From positions 11,180,501-11,244,500 of the forward strand of contig JBAMJR010000031.1 of assembly GCA_038501785.1 (NCBI GenBank): DNA of 64,000 bases, given 5' to 3'. A model generated the notes under the pieces. The model worked only from the letters and a program-made list of their open reading frames with translations. It made no database searches and was not told the origin of the DNA. This document shows, piece by piece, positions 39,353 to 48,086 of the stretch; within the stretch, counting starts at the first letter, position 1, and every line of letters starts with the position of its first letter. Source of the stretch: Myoxocephalus aenaeus (taxonomy: Eukaryota > Chordata > Actinopteri > Perciformes > Cottidae). The translations under genes and the position numbers were made by a program.

Positions 39353-40378
39353 ATGACGGACCCAGCCGCCGCAGCAGCATCGCCGTCTGCGGATACTCTG
39401 CAGAAGGCGATTACCTCTCATGGCGCTCTCCTCGGCCAACACCATCAGGTGCTGCAGGACCTACTGGACTCCCAGCGTTCCATCGGGTCCCAGATGGCGG
39501 AGATAGGAGGCTTTATGCAGGACCTCACACTGCGCCGTCCCCCTGCCTCGGAGCCGGTCCGGGGGGACGGGGAGTCATCCAGCACCCGCGAGTCCTTCGT
39601 TCCCTCACCTGTGCCCTATGATGGAGCGCCCGGGGAGTGCAGAGGGTTCATGCTCCAGTGTAGATTTGTTTTTACCCAGCAGTCCCGCACGTTCGCCTCG
39701 GACAATGCAAGAGTGGCTTATACGGTGGGGTTGCTGCGCGGCAAGGCGCTGGTCTGGGCTGAGGCATGGCTCCACAGACGCTCCGCCCAGGTCTCCTACG
39801 AGCACTTCATGGAGGAATTCAAGAGGATATTCGACCACCCAGTGTACACCCGGGACGTTGTTCAGCGATTGCTCAGTCTTCGTCAGGGTTCCTCCAGCGC
39901 AGCAGAATACTCTGTGGATTTTCAGATTCTGGCCACTGAGTCAGGTTGGGGCGGAGAGGCGCTGAGGGGAATATATCGCTGCAGTCTGTCGGAGGTTCTG
40001 AAGGATGAGCTTGCCGTCCGGGAGGAGCCGGACTCATTAGAGGAGCTCGTCGCGCTCTCGATCAGGCTGGATAACCGTATTCGGGAGCGCCGTCGGGAGA
40101 GGAACTACCGGCCTTCCAATCCGGTACGTCAGTTTTCTTCTGCTCCCAGCTCTCAGCCTCCGAGCCCTTTCCGACTGTACAGCCAGGAGCGCTCTCGCTC
40201 TCCTTCCTCGGCACCTTCCCCTTTGGAACCGGCGGAGCCAATGCAGCTCGGGCGGATTCATCTCTCTCCAGAGGAGCGGGAGAGACGCCTCCGCACGGGA
40301 AGCTGTCTGTATTGTGGTGAGTCGGGACACCGCATGGCCGTCTGCCCCGCTCGGCCAAAAGAGGGAGCTCGCCGGTAA
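39353..40378 (+). CDS. gag: Gag protein of sushi-type retrotransposon
   Basis: 341-residue structural protein that would form the cytoplasmic capsid and package element RNA. The ATG lies only 16 bp past the LTR. Residues about 10-65 are a coiled-coil-like N-terminus. Residues about 90-240 form the retrotransposon gag (capsid) domain with YDGAPGECRGFMLQC and a WAEAW motif. An Arg-rich linker follows at about 244-260, then PMQLG at 296-300. A single CCHC zinc knuckle for RNA binding sits at C318-X2-C321-X4-H326-X4-C331. The ORF is intact and ends TAA at 40376-40378. Pol continues in the -1 frame. The capsid plus single knuckle arrangement is that of the sushi ancestors of mammalian PEG10. No protease lies in this ORF; it is at the start of pol. 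Confidence 0.95.
   Translation: MTDPAAAAASPSADTLQKAITSHGALLGQHHQVLQDLLDSQRSIGSQMAEIGGFMQDLTLRRPPASEPVRGDGESSSTRESFVPSPVPYDGAPGECRGFMLQCRFVFTQQSRTFASDNARVAYTVGLLRGKALVWAEAWLHRRSAQVSYEHFMEEFKRIFDHPVYTRDVVQRLLSLRQGSSSAAEYSVDFQILATESGWGGEALRGIYRCSLSEVLKDELAVREEPDSLEELVALSIRLDNRIRERRRERNYRPSNPVRQFSSAPSSQPPSPFRLYSQERSRSPSSAPSPLEPAEPMQLGRIHLSPEERERRLRTGSCLYCGESGHRMAVCPARPKEGARR
40321..40378 (+). promoter_or_regulatory. Gag-pol overlap where a -1 frameshift must occur
   Basis: The pol frame is closed by TGA at 40318-40320 and gag ends at 40378, so the change of frame must fall in these 58 bases. No classic X-XXY-YYZ heptamer is visible. The best candidate is the A4 run (CCAAAAGAG) at 40357-40360, followed by purine- and GC-rich sequence. 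A PEG10-like GGGAAGC lies just upstream at 40297-40303, but the pol frame is closed downstream of it. Confidence 0.55.
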
Positions 40379-40380
40379 GA

Positions 40381-43300
40381 GTGGGGGTGTTGGCGAGCGA
40401 TTCAAGGAGAGGTCCCCATTCCAAGTCTCAAGCATTGTTTCCTGTCACCCTGGGATTAGCGTCGGGGCCTGTGCACCTGTCAGCTCTCATTGACTCAGGG
40501 GCTGAACAGAACTTTTTGGACACTGAGTTTATTAGTAGCCATGGAATCCCTGTGGAGGAGCTAGCGCGCACCCTGCTGGTGAGCGCACTGGATGGTAGTT
40601 CTCTGGCGGAGATAACACACTGGACTCAGCCAATTTCCCTGCTCGTGTCCGGTAATCACAGTCAGAAGACCCGGTTCTGCGTGTTTCCGTCCCCGCAGAC
40701 ACCCTTAGTCCTGGGACTCCCCTGGCTCAAGGATCATAATCCACAGATTGATTGGGCTGGAGGTAAGATCACCGGCTGGAGTTCCACCTGTCTCTCCCGC
40801 TGCCTCAGATCTGCGGTGCCCCGTCCGGTTATTCCCCCCAGCAGACCAGAAACCGGCCTGGGTCTCACCGCAGTGCCCCAGGAATACGCGGATTTGGGAG
40901 AGGCATTCAGCAAGGAGCGGGCTCTTTCTCTTCCCCCTCATCGGCCCTACGATTGTGCCATTGACCTGCTTCCGGGCGCCCCACTTCCCACGAGCCGCCT
41001 ATATAATCTCTCCCGGCCAGAACGTGAGTCTATGGAGAGGTACATTACGGACTCGGTCACCGCTGGAATCATTCGTCCCTCATCTTCACCAGTGGGAGCA
41101 GGTTTCTTCTTCGTCTCCAAGAAGGACAAGAGCCTCCGGCCCTGCATCGATTACAGAGGTTTGAATCAGATCACTATCAAGAATAAATATCCTTTACCGC
41201 TTATCTCCTCTGTTTTTGAGTCCTTAGCTGGAGCCAAGATTTTCACCAAGTTGGACCTCCGCAACGCGTATCACCTGGTCCGAATTCGCGAAGGAGATGA
41301 GTGGAAGACTGCCTTTAACACACCCCTGGGACACTTTGAGTACATGGTGATGCCGTTTGGATTGACTAATGCCCCTGCCGTTTTTCAGGCCCTGGTGAAT
41401 GACGTCCTCCGTGACTTCTTGAACCGCTTTGTTTTTGTGTATATTGATGACATTTTGATCTTCTCCCCGACCCCTCAGGACCACACTAACCATGTTCGCC
41501 TGGTTCTGCAGAGACTATTGGAGAATCAGCTCTTCGTTAAGGCTGAGAAGTGTGAGTTCAATGTTACCTCTGTTCAGTTCCTGGGCGTCTTCATCGAGGA
41601 GGGGCAGGTGAGAAAGGACCCTGAGAAGGTTAGGGCAGTAACGGAGTGGCCGGTGCCCGCCTCAAGGAAGAAGCTCCAGCAGTTCCTGGGGTTCGCCAAC
41701 TTCTACCGGCGGTTCATCCGGAACTACAGCCGAACGGCAGAACCGCTGACACGGCTCACCTCCTCCAAGGTCCATTTTTCATGGACACCGGAGGCCGACG
41801 GGGCTTTTCGTGCTCTCAAGGAGCGATTCATCTCTGCCCCGATCCTGGTCCACCCAGACGAGACCCGCCAGTTTGTCGTCGAGGTGGACGCCTCGGACAC
41901 CGGAGTCGGAGCTGTACTTTCCCAGCGGTCAGCTTCCGACTCCAAACTCCATCCTTGTGCGTTTTTCTCCCGTAGACTTTCTCCGGCGGAGAGGAATTAT
42001 GACGTGGGCAACCGTGAACTGTTGGCTGTCAAGTTGGCATTGGAGGAGTGGAGACACTGGTTGGAGGGATCGGTGCTCCCCTTCATAGTATGGACCGACC
42101 ATCGCAATTTGGAGTACATTCACACGGCGAGACGCCTCAATTCCCGCCAGGCCCGCTGGGCTCTGTTCTTCACCCGCTTCAACTTCACCATCACCTTCCG
42201 ACCGGGGCACAAGAACACCAAGCCGGACGCTCTCTCCCGTCAGTTTGCTCCGGAGGATGGAGACTCTACTCCCGAAACCATCCTACCCCCCTCGTGCGTA
42301 CTGGGTGCGGTCACCTGGGAGATCGAGAGGGTGGTACGTGAGGCCCAGCACACCCAACCTGACCCCGGAGGGGGGCCCCCGAATCGCCTGTTTGTTCCTC
42401 TGGCTGTCCGGTCCCAAGTTCTGCGATGGGCCCACGAGTCCCGTCTCTCTGGACACCCCGGCATCCGCCGGACTGTAAGCTGGCTCCGCCGCATCTTTTG
42501 GTGGTCATCTCTTGAGGAGGACACCCGTTCTTATGTGCTGGCCTGCACTACGTGCGCCCGCAACAAGGCTTCGCACCGACCTCCCGTGGGGTTACTACGA
42601 CCACTCCCTGTGCCCCAACGTCCGTGGTCCCATATCGGGGTGGATTTCGTCACTGGTCTCCCCCCATCCGACGGCAACGCCGTCATTCTGACGGTGGTGG
42701 ACCGGTTTTCGAAGGCTGCTCACTTCGTTCCCCTGCCCAAGCTGCCATCGGCCCGTGAGACCACCGACCTGCTAGTCCTACATGTCGTTAGGCTTCATGG
42801 CATCCCTGTGGACATAGTTTCAGACCGCGGACCTCAGTTTTCGTCCCAGTTGTGGAAGGCTTTTTGTCAGACCCTCGGCGCCACGGCCAGCCTCTCCTCA
42901 GGATTCCACCCACAGTCAAATGGCCAGACGGAGAGGTTGAACCAAGAGCTCGAGGCCATCCTCAGGTGTGTGACTGCCGCCAGTCCCTCTTCTTGGAGCC
43001 GTCACCTCCCGTGGGTCGAGTACGCCCACAATACCCACACCTCTACTGCCACCGGGCTTTCCCCATTCGAGGCCTCCTTGGGCTTTCAGCCCCCCCTGTT
43101 CCCCAGCCAGGAGGTCGAGGTGGCTGTACCATCGGTCCAGCGCAATGCCCGTCGTTGTCGGCGCATGTGGAGGGAGACTCGGGCTGCTCTACTTCGCACA
43201 GCAGAGCAGAACAGGAGAGTGGCGGATCGACGTCGCGTTCCAGCCCCGGACTACCGCGTTGGACAATCGGTGTGGCTTTCGGCTAGGGACATCTCCCTAC

Positions 43301-43704
43301 GCACCGAGTCTAAGAAGCTCTCCCCCAGATATGTCGGTCCTTTTCCCATCATCTCCATTATCAACCCTGTCTCGGTCAAGCTACAGTTGCCTCGTGCCAT
43401 GAGGATTCACCCTGTGTTTCATGTCTCTCTCCTCAAGCCCGTTGTCTCCAGCCCCTTAAATCCTCCGCCAGTACCCCCTCCGCCCCCCCGGCTCATTGAG
43501 GGGGGCCCTGTCTACACGGTCCGTCGCCTCCTGGATGTCCGCCGGCGGGGTAGGGGGTTTCAGTACCTGGTGGACTGGGAGGGTTATGGAGTAGAGGAGC
43601 GGTGCTGGGTGCCCCGTTCCCGGATCGTTGATCCGGGGCTGATAACTGCTTTCCACCGACGGAACCCGGGTAGGCCCGGTGGTTCGCCGAGAGGCTCCCG
43701 TTGA
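40381..43704 (+). CDS. pol: Pol polyprotein: PR-RT-RH-IN-chromodomain
   Basis: Intact reading frame with 1,107 residues counted from 40381, open upstream to 40321. It has no ATG at its start and lies in the -1 frame relative to gag, so it is presumably made by frameshifting. Protease: DSGA at 38-41. Reverse transcriptase: KLDLRNAYH (Asp292), MPFGLTNAP and YIDD at 354-357. RNase H: Asp503, Glu546, Asp573 and Asp616. Integrase: zinc-binding H685-X6-H692-X29-C722-X2-C725, catalytic Asp755, Asp815 and Glu851 (D-X35-E), and a GPF module near 986. C-terminal chromodomain at about 1044-1092 with aromatic residues Tyr1045, Trp1066 and Tyr1069. All catalytic residues are present, so the enzymes are predicted active. 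The chromodomain suggests integration guided by methylated histone H3. Confidence 0.96.
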   Translation: MGVLASDSRRGPHSKSQALFPVTLGLASGPVHLSALIDSGAEQNFLDTEFISSHGIPVEELARTLLVSALDGSSLAEITHWTQPISLLVSGNHSQKTRFCVFPSPQTPLVLGLPWLKDHNPQIDWAGGKITGWSSTCLSRCLRSAVPRPVIPPSRPETGLGLTAVPQEYADLGEAFSKERALSLPPHRPYDCAIDLLPGAPLPTSRLYNLSRPERESMERYITDSVTAGIIRPSSSPVGAGFFFVSKKDKSLRPCIDYRGLNQITIKNKYPLPLISSVFESLAGAKIFTKLDLRNAYHLVRIREGDEWKTAFNTPLGHFEYMVMPFGLTNAPAVFQALVNDVLRDFLNRFVFVYIDDILIFSPTPQDHTNHVRLVLQRLLENQLFVKAEKCEFNVTSVQFLGVFIEEGQVRKDPEKVRAVTEWPVPASRKKLQQFLGFANFYRRFIRNYSRTAEPLTRLTSSKVHFSWTPEADGAFRALKERFISAPILVHPDETRQFVVEVDASDTGVGAVLSQRSASDSKLHPCAFFSRRLSPAERNYDVGNRELLAVKLALEEWRHWLEGSVLPFIVWTDHRNLEYIHTARRLNSRQARWALFFTRFNFTITFRPGHKNTKPDALSRQFAPEDGDSTPETILPPSCVLGAVTWEIERVVREAQHTQPDPGGGPPNRLFVPLAVRSQVLRWAHESRLSGHPGIRRTVSWLRRIFWWSSLEEDTRSYVLACTTCARNKASHRPPVGLLRPLPVPQRPWSHIGVDFVTGLPPSDGNAVILTVVDRFSKAAHFVPLPKLPSARETTDLLVLHVVRLHGIPVDIVSDRGPQFSSQLWKAFCQTLGATASLSSGFHPQSNGQTERLNQELEAILRCVTAASPSSWSRHLPWVEYAHNTHTSTATGLSPFEASLGFQPPLFPSQEVEVAVPSVQRNARRCRRMWRETRAALLRTAEQNRRVADRRRVPAPDYRVGQSVWLSARDISLRTESKKLSPRYVGPFPIISIINPVSVKLQLPRAMRIHPVFHVSLLKPVVSSPLNPPPVPPPPPRLIEGGPVYTVRRLLDVRRRGRGFQYLVDWEGYGVEERCWVPRSRIVDPGLITAFHRRNPGRPGGSPRGSR

Positions 43705-43715
43705 GGGGGGGGTAC
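43703..43715 (+). other. Polypurine tract before the 3' LTR
   Basis: GAGGGGGGGG immediately after the pol stop and 3 bp before the 3' LTR start at 43716. This is the expected plus-strand primer site for reverse transcription. Confidence 0.85.
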
Positions 43716-44236
43716 TGTTAGATTCCTTGTCTGCTCCTAGTGTGTTTCCTTGTTTTTCCCCTCCTGTCAGATTTTGTTATTGTGAGCCACGTGCTAATGT
43801 TTTCTCTTGTCAGCCTACAGTCTCCTCCCCCGGTTTCCACCCTCTGCCACGCCTCCCTCCTCCTCCCAGCTGTCGTGCATCACCTTGATCGCCGGCAGCT
43901 GATTTAAGGACCACGGCGTTCCCTGGCTGGTTGTCAGGACGTTTCAGTACCAGCCCGGTGTTTTCTCTGGAGTAGCGTGTTTGAGCTCGGTTGAGTTTCC
44001 CTCCCAACTCAGGAGCAGGAGTAGGACCTTGGCCGGTAGTATACCTTGTTTGGTGCGAATCTTTGTTTGTTCGAGCTCGGTTGAGTTGCCCTCCCGACTC
44101 GGGAGCAGGACTTGGCCGGTAGTATACTTTGTTTGGTGCGATTCTTGGTTTTTCCTATTTTTGAAAATAAAGCCCTTGAGAGTTAAACTGTTGTTGTGCG
44201 TGCATTTGGGTCCTCCACACCACACACCCCATAACA
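43716..44236 (+). repeat. 3' LTR of the sushi-type element (521 bp)
   Basis: Identical by eye to the 5' LTR. It follows the polypurine tract and ends at ATAACA, directly before the second ATCTG target copy at 44237-44241. Its AATAAA at 44166-44171 would be the element's polyadenylation signal. Confidence 0.97.
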
Positions 44237-44473
44237 ATCTGTTAAAACTAAACTGTAGTGATTATGGAAGGACTATGTTTTTGATAAATGTACAAATCAA
44301 AATCAGAGCAGATAATAAAACGAGGAGGCTTCTTCTTAATATATGATCAAGAATACTGTCTCTAATATAAGCCAGGCTCAAATAGAGGCCTAGTTCTCTG
44401 CAGTTAATGTTTTTGAGAATTTCCAGTAAAAGAGTAATATGATTCATATGTATGCGTGTAGGTGCTGACTGAC

Positions 44474-44670
44474 CTGTCGTTGAGGCAGCAGTAGATGATG
44501 GGGTTGTACATGGTGGAGCTCATAGCCAGCCACATGATGGCCAGGTAAACCTGCTGGATAAACGTTTCTTCAAACATGGCAGGAAAGACCTGGTGCAGCA
44601 GGAAGAAGACGTGGTAGGGAAGCCAGCAGATGGCAAACGTACACACCACCACGATCATCATCTTCACCAC
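44474..44670 (-). CDS. tacr1: tacr1 coding exon 4: TM6, ECL3, TM7
   Basis: This 197-bp exon starts after a CCAACAG acceptor and ends AACGACAG before a GTCAGT donor. It encodes the end of ICL3, TM6 with the CWLP motif (CWLPYHVFFLL), a third extracellular loop (HQVFPAMFEET) of the same length as in human NK1 but very different in sequence, and TM7 with NPIIY, the family's NPxxY switch. The exon ends inside the Arg codon of LNDR. The residue after CWLP is Tyr; human NK1 has Phe there, while NK2 and NK3 have Tyr. The exon is only 238 bp from the 3' LTR of the retrotransposon in intron 4. Confidence 0.96.
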
Positions 44671-45461
44671 CTGTTGGACACATGACAACACTGTTTTGTC
44701 TTCATTTTTGTTTCGCTGTCCATTGTGGATTTAGCCAGTGTCCACAGACTTTTCAGACTAGATCAGAATGGCGGAAGGGCCGTGATGTTACAAGTTGGCC
44801 TGTCCAGTATTTTTTTTTTACATCGCAAAAAGCCTTTATGCTACAAAAGGTGTTGCAGGTTATCAAAACACCTCAGTACAATGATCCTGTCATAAAAGGT
44901 CCAATGGGATGCTCCATAAATAATGTATAAAACCTGTCTGGAAAACCATCAAACAGAACAATGTTACAGCAGTTTTTTGCTTGTTTTTGTAACATTTTCA
45001 TGATGAGGTACGCTGCATTGATTGTCTCCCCAGAGGACTTCTCTCCTTTTCTTTTCTGTCGCAACAAATCTGTCAGTCCTGAAAAAAGCTCAGCCGCTTT
45101 GAACTCACTGTCTGTCAAAATGGAAATCCAATACTCACAGGCACATCATTTGTGCTGTCAATATCAGACAGTGCTTACTGACAATGAATTGAAAATAATG
45201 TACATGGACAGACGGAAAAGATTGGAGAGGCTGCCTCATTAGGAGGCGGACTTGGCGTCCTGCACATGTAACATGATCAAGGGATTTCTACAATCACGAA
45301 GGAAGTCTGGAAAGTGAGTTATTGTATTTGAAAGACTGTTATTGTTAGATATTTTTTTAATAATGTTTCTAAGATTTCTGCCTACCACATCTTCTGAGAA
45401 ACTAATCAAACATGCCCTTGCTCTCATGTACAAGTCCTATGGTTATATGGCCAGTAGAGCA

Positions 45462-45735
45462 GAACACTAGGAGTCTACTGTCATGCTAGAGGCTCTGCGA
45501 GGCTGTTGGCATAGCGAACCATTGGCTTAATGCTAACGTTAGCATGCTAACATGCACACAGTGAACAAGCTAACATAGTGGTGGGCATGATGGTCTGTAG
45601 CAAATTTCATGACAATAGCTGTTAAGATATTTCACTCAAAGTCACAAATGTCACCAAAGAGTTTTCAGTCCGACCCACATTGCCATCCATAGAACCGTGC
45701 CGCTAGCTTTGCTTTGGATAGATTATTAAACAAAT
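45462..45735 (+). repeat. Interspersed repeat of percomorph type in tacr1 intron 3
   Basis: Contains GCTAACGTTAGCATGCTAAC, CAAATTTCATGACAATAG and GATATTTCACTCAAAGTC, then ATTGCCATCCATAGA. I recognise this as a very common perch-like fish repeat, class unassigned. Related pieces are at 24885-25085 and 63050-63175. The consensus is from memory. Confidence 0.5.
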
Positions 45736-46276
45736 CATTCAAAGTCATAAAGTGAAGGAGCGGTCGAAAATATAGAAAACTAAAATGAAACGGAATGAAA
45801 TGTTTCAAAATGGTTTAAACTAAATGTTCATGGACTGACCTAAGGGGACTGATCTCATCAGTGCAGAAACACCTTGTAAATATGTCTGTATGAGATTCTC
45901 ATTTTATTTACTAGGGTCAGAAAAGCATGTCTCTGCAAGTGTCTTCACTGGAAGAGTATTCTATCAGATGTAATAACACTGGAACTGTGTGAACACACCT
46001 TACAGACACGGGCCATAAAAGATGACGGAAAACGGAAGATGAAAAGACAAAAAGCGAAGCTGGAAAACCACTAAAGACGAGAGAATGAAAGGAGAGAGGG
46101 CTTTGATTCAAGGTCATGGTGCTGTGACGATAATTTAATCACTGGAAAAATAAAGGCAGACATTGACATTGCAGCCACGTCCTGTTCAAGGCTGCAGTGT
46201 ATACAAGTGCATATGCTGTGGTTGGAGTAATCTTATTATCCAAATACTGTAGGTAGCTGTATAAAGTGTGAGTTAC

Positions 46277-46427
46277 CTTGCGTTTGGCGGTAAGCTGCTC
46301 CTTGTAGCGGTCCGAGGAGTCTCCGGGGATTTCGCTGGCCCAGAGAGTCAGTCCCACCACCAGATAAGCACAACCCATCACCAGTAGAGGAAGGAAATAG
46401 ATCAGGATGGCCACGCACACATAGTAC
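46277..46427 (-). CDS. tacr1: tacr1 coding exon 3: TM5 and start of ICL3
   Basis: This 151-bp exon lies between a TTGTAG acceptor and a GTAACT donor on the minus strand. It encodes YYVCVAILIYFLPLLVMG (TM5) and then LTLWASEIPGDSSDRY and EQLTAKRK of the third intracellular loop, the Gq-coupling region. The SEIPGDSSDRY segment is diagnostic for NK1 among tachykinin receptors. The residue matching human His197 at the start of TM5 is Tyr here (YYVCV instead of YHICV). Confidence 0.96.
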
Positions 46428-46570
46428 CTACAACAAGACATATATCCCATATCATAAATAAATCATATACATATTTTTTTGACTGGTAGTACAGAGAGAC
46501 TCAAGTTGAGCCTGTAGAAAAGGAACCTACCAGTACCGTGAATATAGTCCTAAAATTACGCTTGAATAGA

Positions 46571-47115
46571 ACATCAGGCTAGTATAGATGTTCCAATACC
46601 ATTTCTTACATGTTACGATTCCTGAACTTGTGTATTGCCCGATACCGGATATTGACCCTTTACCAGTTTGTTATAAAGGAAAACTAATTTTTAGAAGATT
46701 ACATTTGAACCCATCATGATGGTTTTAGTTTAAAATGTCCCTTCGTCAAATACTCTTTTTTGATTAATAGAGCTTAAACGCATCATAATGTAACTCAATG
46801 CAACCTCCGTTAATGTTAGCTGTTAGTTCTGATATTCAGCCAAGCCCACCGGCTGCTAACGGATAATGTTAAATAGCTGTTTACAATGTAGAACATTATA
46901 TAACTTGACATAAGTAGTGAACAGTGAGTTTTCAGAGCTTTTTAACAACTCCTCGAGAAATTATGCTAAAGAGAGCGATCAGACTAAAATGTGCTCATTG
47001 GTCTGAAGAGCTTCGGGGAACTACAGTCAGGTGATAATTCTCTATAGGTTGTCACTATGAGTGACCCCCCCTTACACATCACAAGTGGTTCTTTCATCCA
47101 TTTTTAATACAAAAT
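46571..47115 (+). repeat. Degenerate dispersed repeat in tacr1 intron 2
   Basis: Starts near TAGATGTTCCAATACCATTT and has CCCGATACCGGATATTG, resembling the GATGTTCCGATACC family of fish repeats. The right part (GTCACTATGAGTGACCCCCC, CACAAGTGGTTCTTTCATCC) also looks repeated. Ends and target duplication were not found. Confidence 0.35.
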
Positions 47116-47394
47116 ATATTTGTTAAGGCACTTTAAGAAAGGAATGGGGAAATTGCGAATCCCAAAGATAAAGCATTATGGACACTGATATCAGCAGACA
47201 AAGGACTCAATGACAACAGATACACAGAGAGGTTTCGATAAATGGTCTTTCCTTGATGGCATGGTCTGATACACAGGTAAGCATAAAAAAAAACAGGTAA
47301 ATGTTTCAAAAAGATGAGGCAAATAATACTGAAGAATTAACGCTATTTAAAACACAAATATTTGCGAGGAAATAAATAATGAACTAAAGAGCAG

Positions 47395-47620
47395 ATATGA
47401 GGAACTGGCACAGAAAAAGGGGGTAATGAAACGAGGGTGATAACGAGGGACAGGTGAAAACAATCAGGGCAGAGGCTGACAGCCACACAAGCTGGAAGCA
47501 CACAGGGCAGAAAGTAAAGAATCTGAAACGAGAAAGGTGAATGTACCAAAAATAAAACATGAAATGGAAACGAGGAAAACCTAAAGAGCAGAGCTGGACA
47601 TGACAGCAAGTCCTGAGGGC
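47395..47620 (-). repeat. Possible LTR fragment related to 24690-24870
   Basis: Shares GGGTGATAACGAGGGACAGG and similar purine-rich layout with the fragment at 24690-24870. It lies in tacr1 intron 2. No coding capacity. Confidence 0.35.
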
Positions 47621-47644
47621 AATGCATAACTTTCAGTTTAATGT

Positions 47645-47965
47645 TTATTTGATTGACGTGGCACTGGGCGTTTCCTAGTTAACAGAAGGCCTATGAATTA
47701 TTATTCTTTATGCCTGCCAATTCCCCCTAACTCTAAAGCACTAATTAAGCAATGTTTGATGAAAAGAGCTGAATCTATTATCCTTAGAGTGTTTGCCAGA
47801 GGAAAAATAAATAGTTTCGCTTTGCGACATGATTAAAGATGCGAGGGGCATCAGTTAGACTCCTGCTCCAATAACTGTCCAGTGAATTTAAACCCTTAAT
47901 GAAGTAATTCATTATGACAGTTTCAGTATTTTGCTAATGATTTGGTAATCGAAGACAGACACACC
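47645..47965. other. Candidate conserved non-coding element in tacr1 intron 2
   Basis: About 320 bp free of repeats, dense in TAAT/ATTA-type homeodomain-like sites (CACTAATTAAGCAATG, CCTTAATGAAGTAATTC). It sits between an LTR-like fragment and a (GT)n tract. Conservation cannot be judged from one sequence. Confidence 0.3.
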
Positions 47966-48008
47966 ATTTGATCCTGTTAAATCCTTGTCCAGTGTGTATG
48001 CTGGTTAA

Positions 48009-48011
<3 letters not shown>

Positions 48012-48083
<72 letters not shown>
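48012..48083 (+). repeat. (GT)n microsatellite in tacr1 intron 2
   Basis: Uninterrupted GT tract of about 36 units. Confidence 0.98.

Positions 48084-48086
<3 letters not shown>

Larger units (their letters stand above)
38816..44236 (+). mobile_element. Intact Tf1/sushi-type Ty3/Gypsy chromovirus in tacr1 intron 4
   Basis: A complete 5,421-bp LTR retrotransposon inserted antisense to tacr1. It has two 521-bp LTRs with TG...CA ends (TGTTAGATTCC to CCCCATAACA) and a 5-bp target duplication ATCTG at 38811-38815 and 44237-44241. A gag ORF, a pol ORF in the -1 frame, a self-priming-type primer-binding site and a polypurine tract are all present. Pol order is protease, reverse transcriptase, RNase H, integrase, chromodomain, which marks a Metaviridae chromovirus; gag PMQLG and one CCHC knuckle fit the sushi group from which mammalian PEG10/RTL genes were domesticated. 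There is no env ORF. GC content is visibly higher than in the surrounding intron. Both ORFs are unbroken and the LTRs are identical by eye, so the insertion is very recent. It is probably retrotransposition-competent and may be polymorphic (inference). Confidence 0.96.

Noticed and set aside
38910..39445. Minus- and plus-strand frames within both LTRs (65-133 codons)
   Set aside because: They are identical in both LTRs and lie in R/U5 or in antisense to gag; typical chance frames in GC-rich DNA.
40037..43656. Many overlapping frames in gag-pol on both strands
   Set aside because: Shadows of the GC-rich gag and pol genes in other frames. No env-like frame was found.
44682..45242. Frames around tacr1 exons 3 and 4 on the plus strand
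   Set aside because: Intronic or antisense to receptor exons; no motifs.
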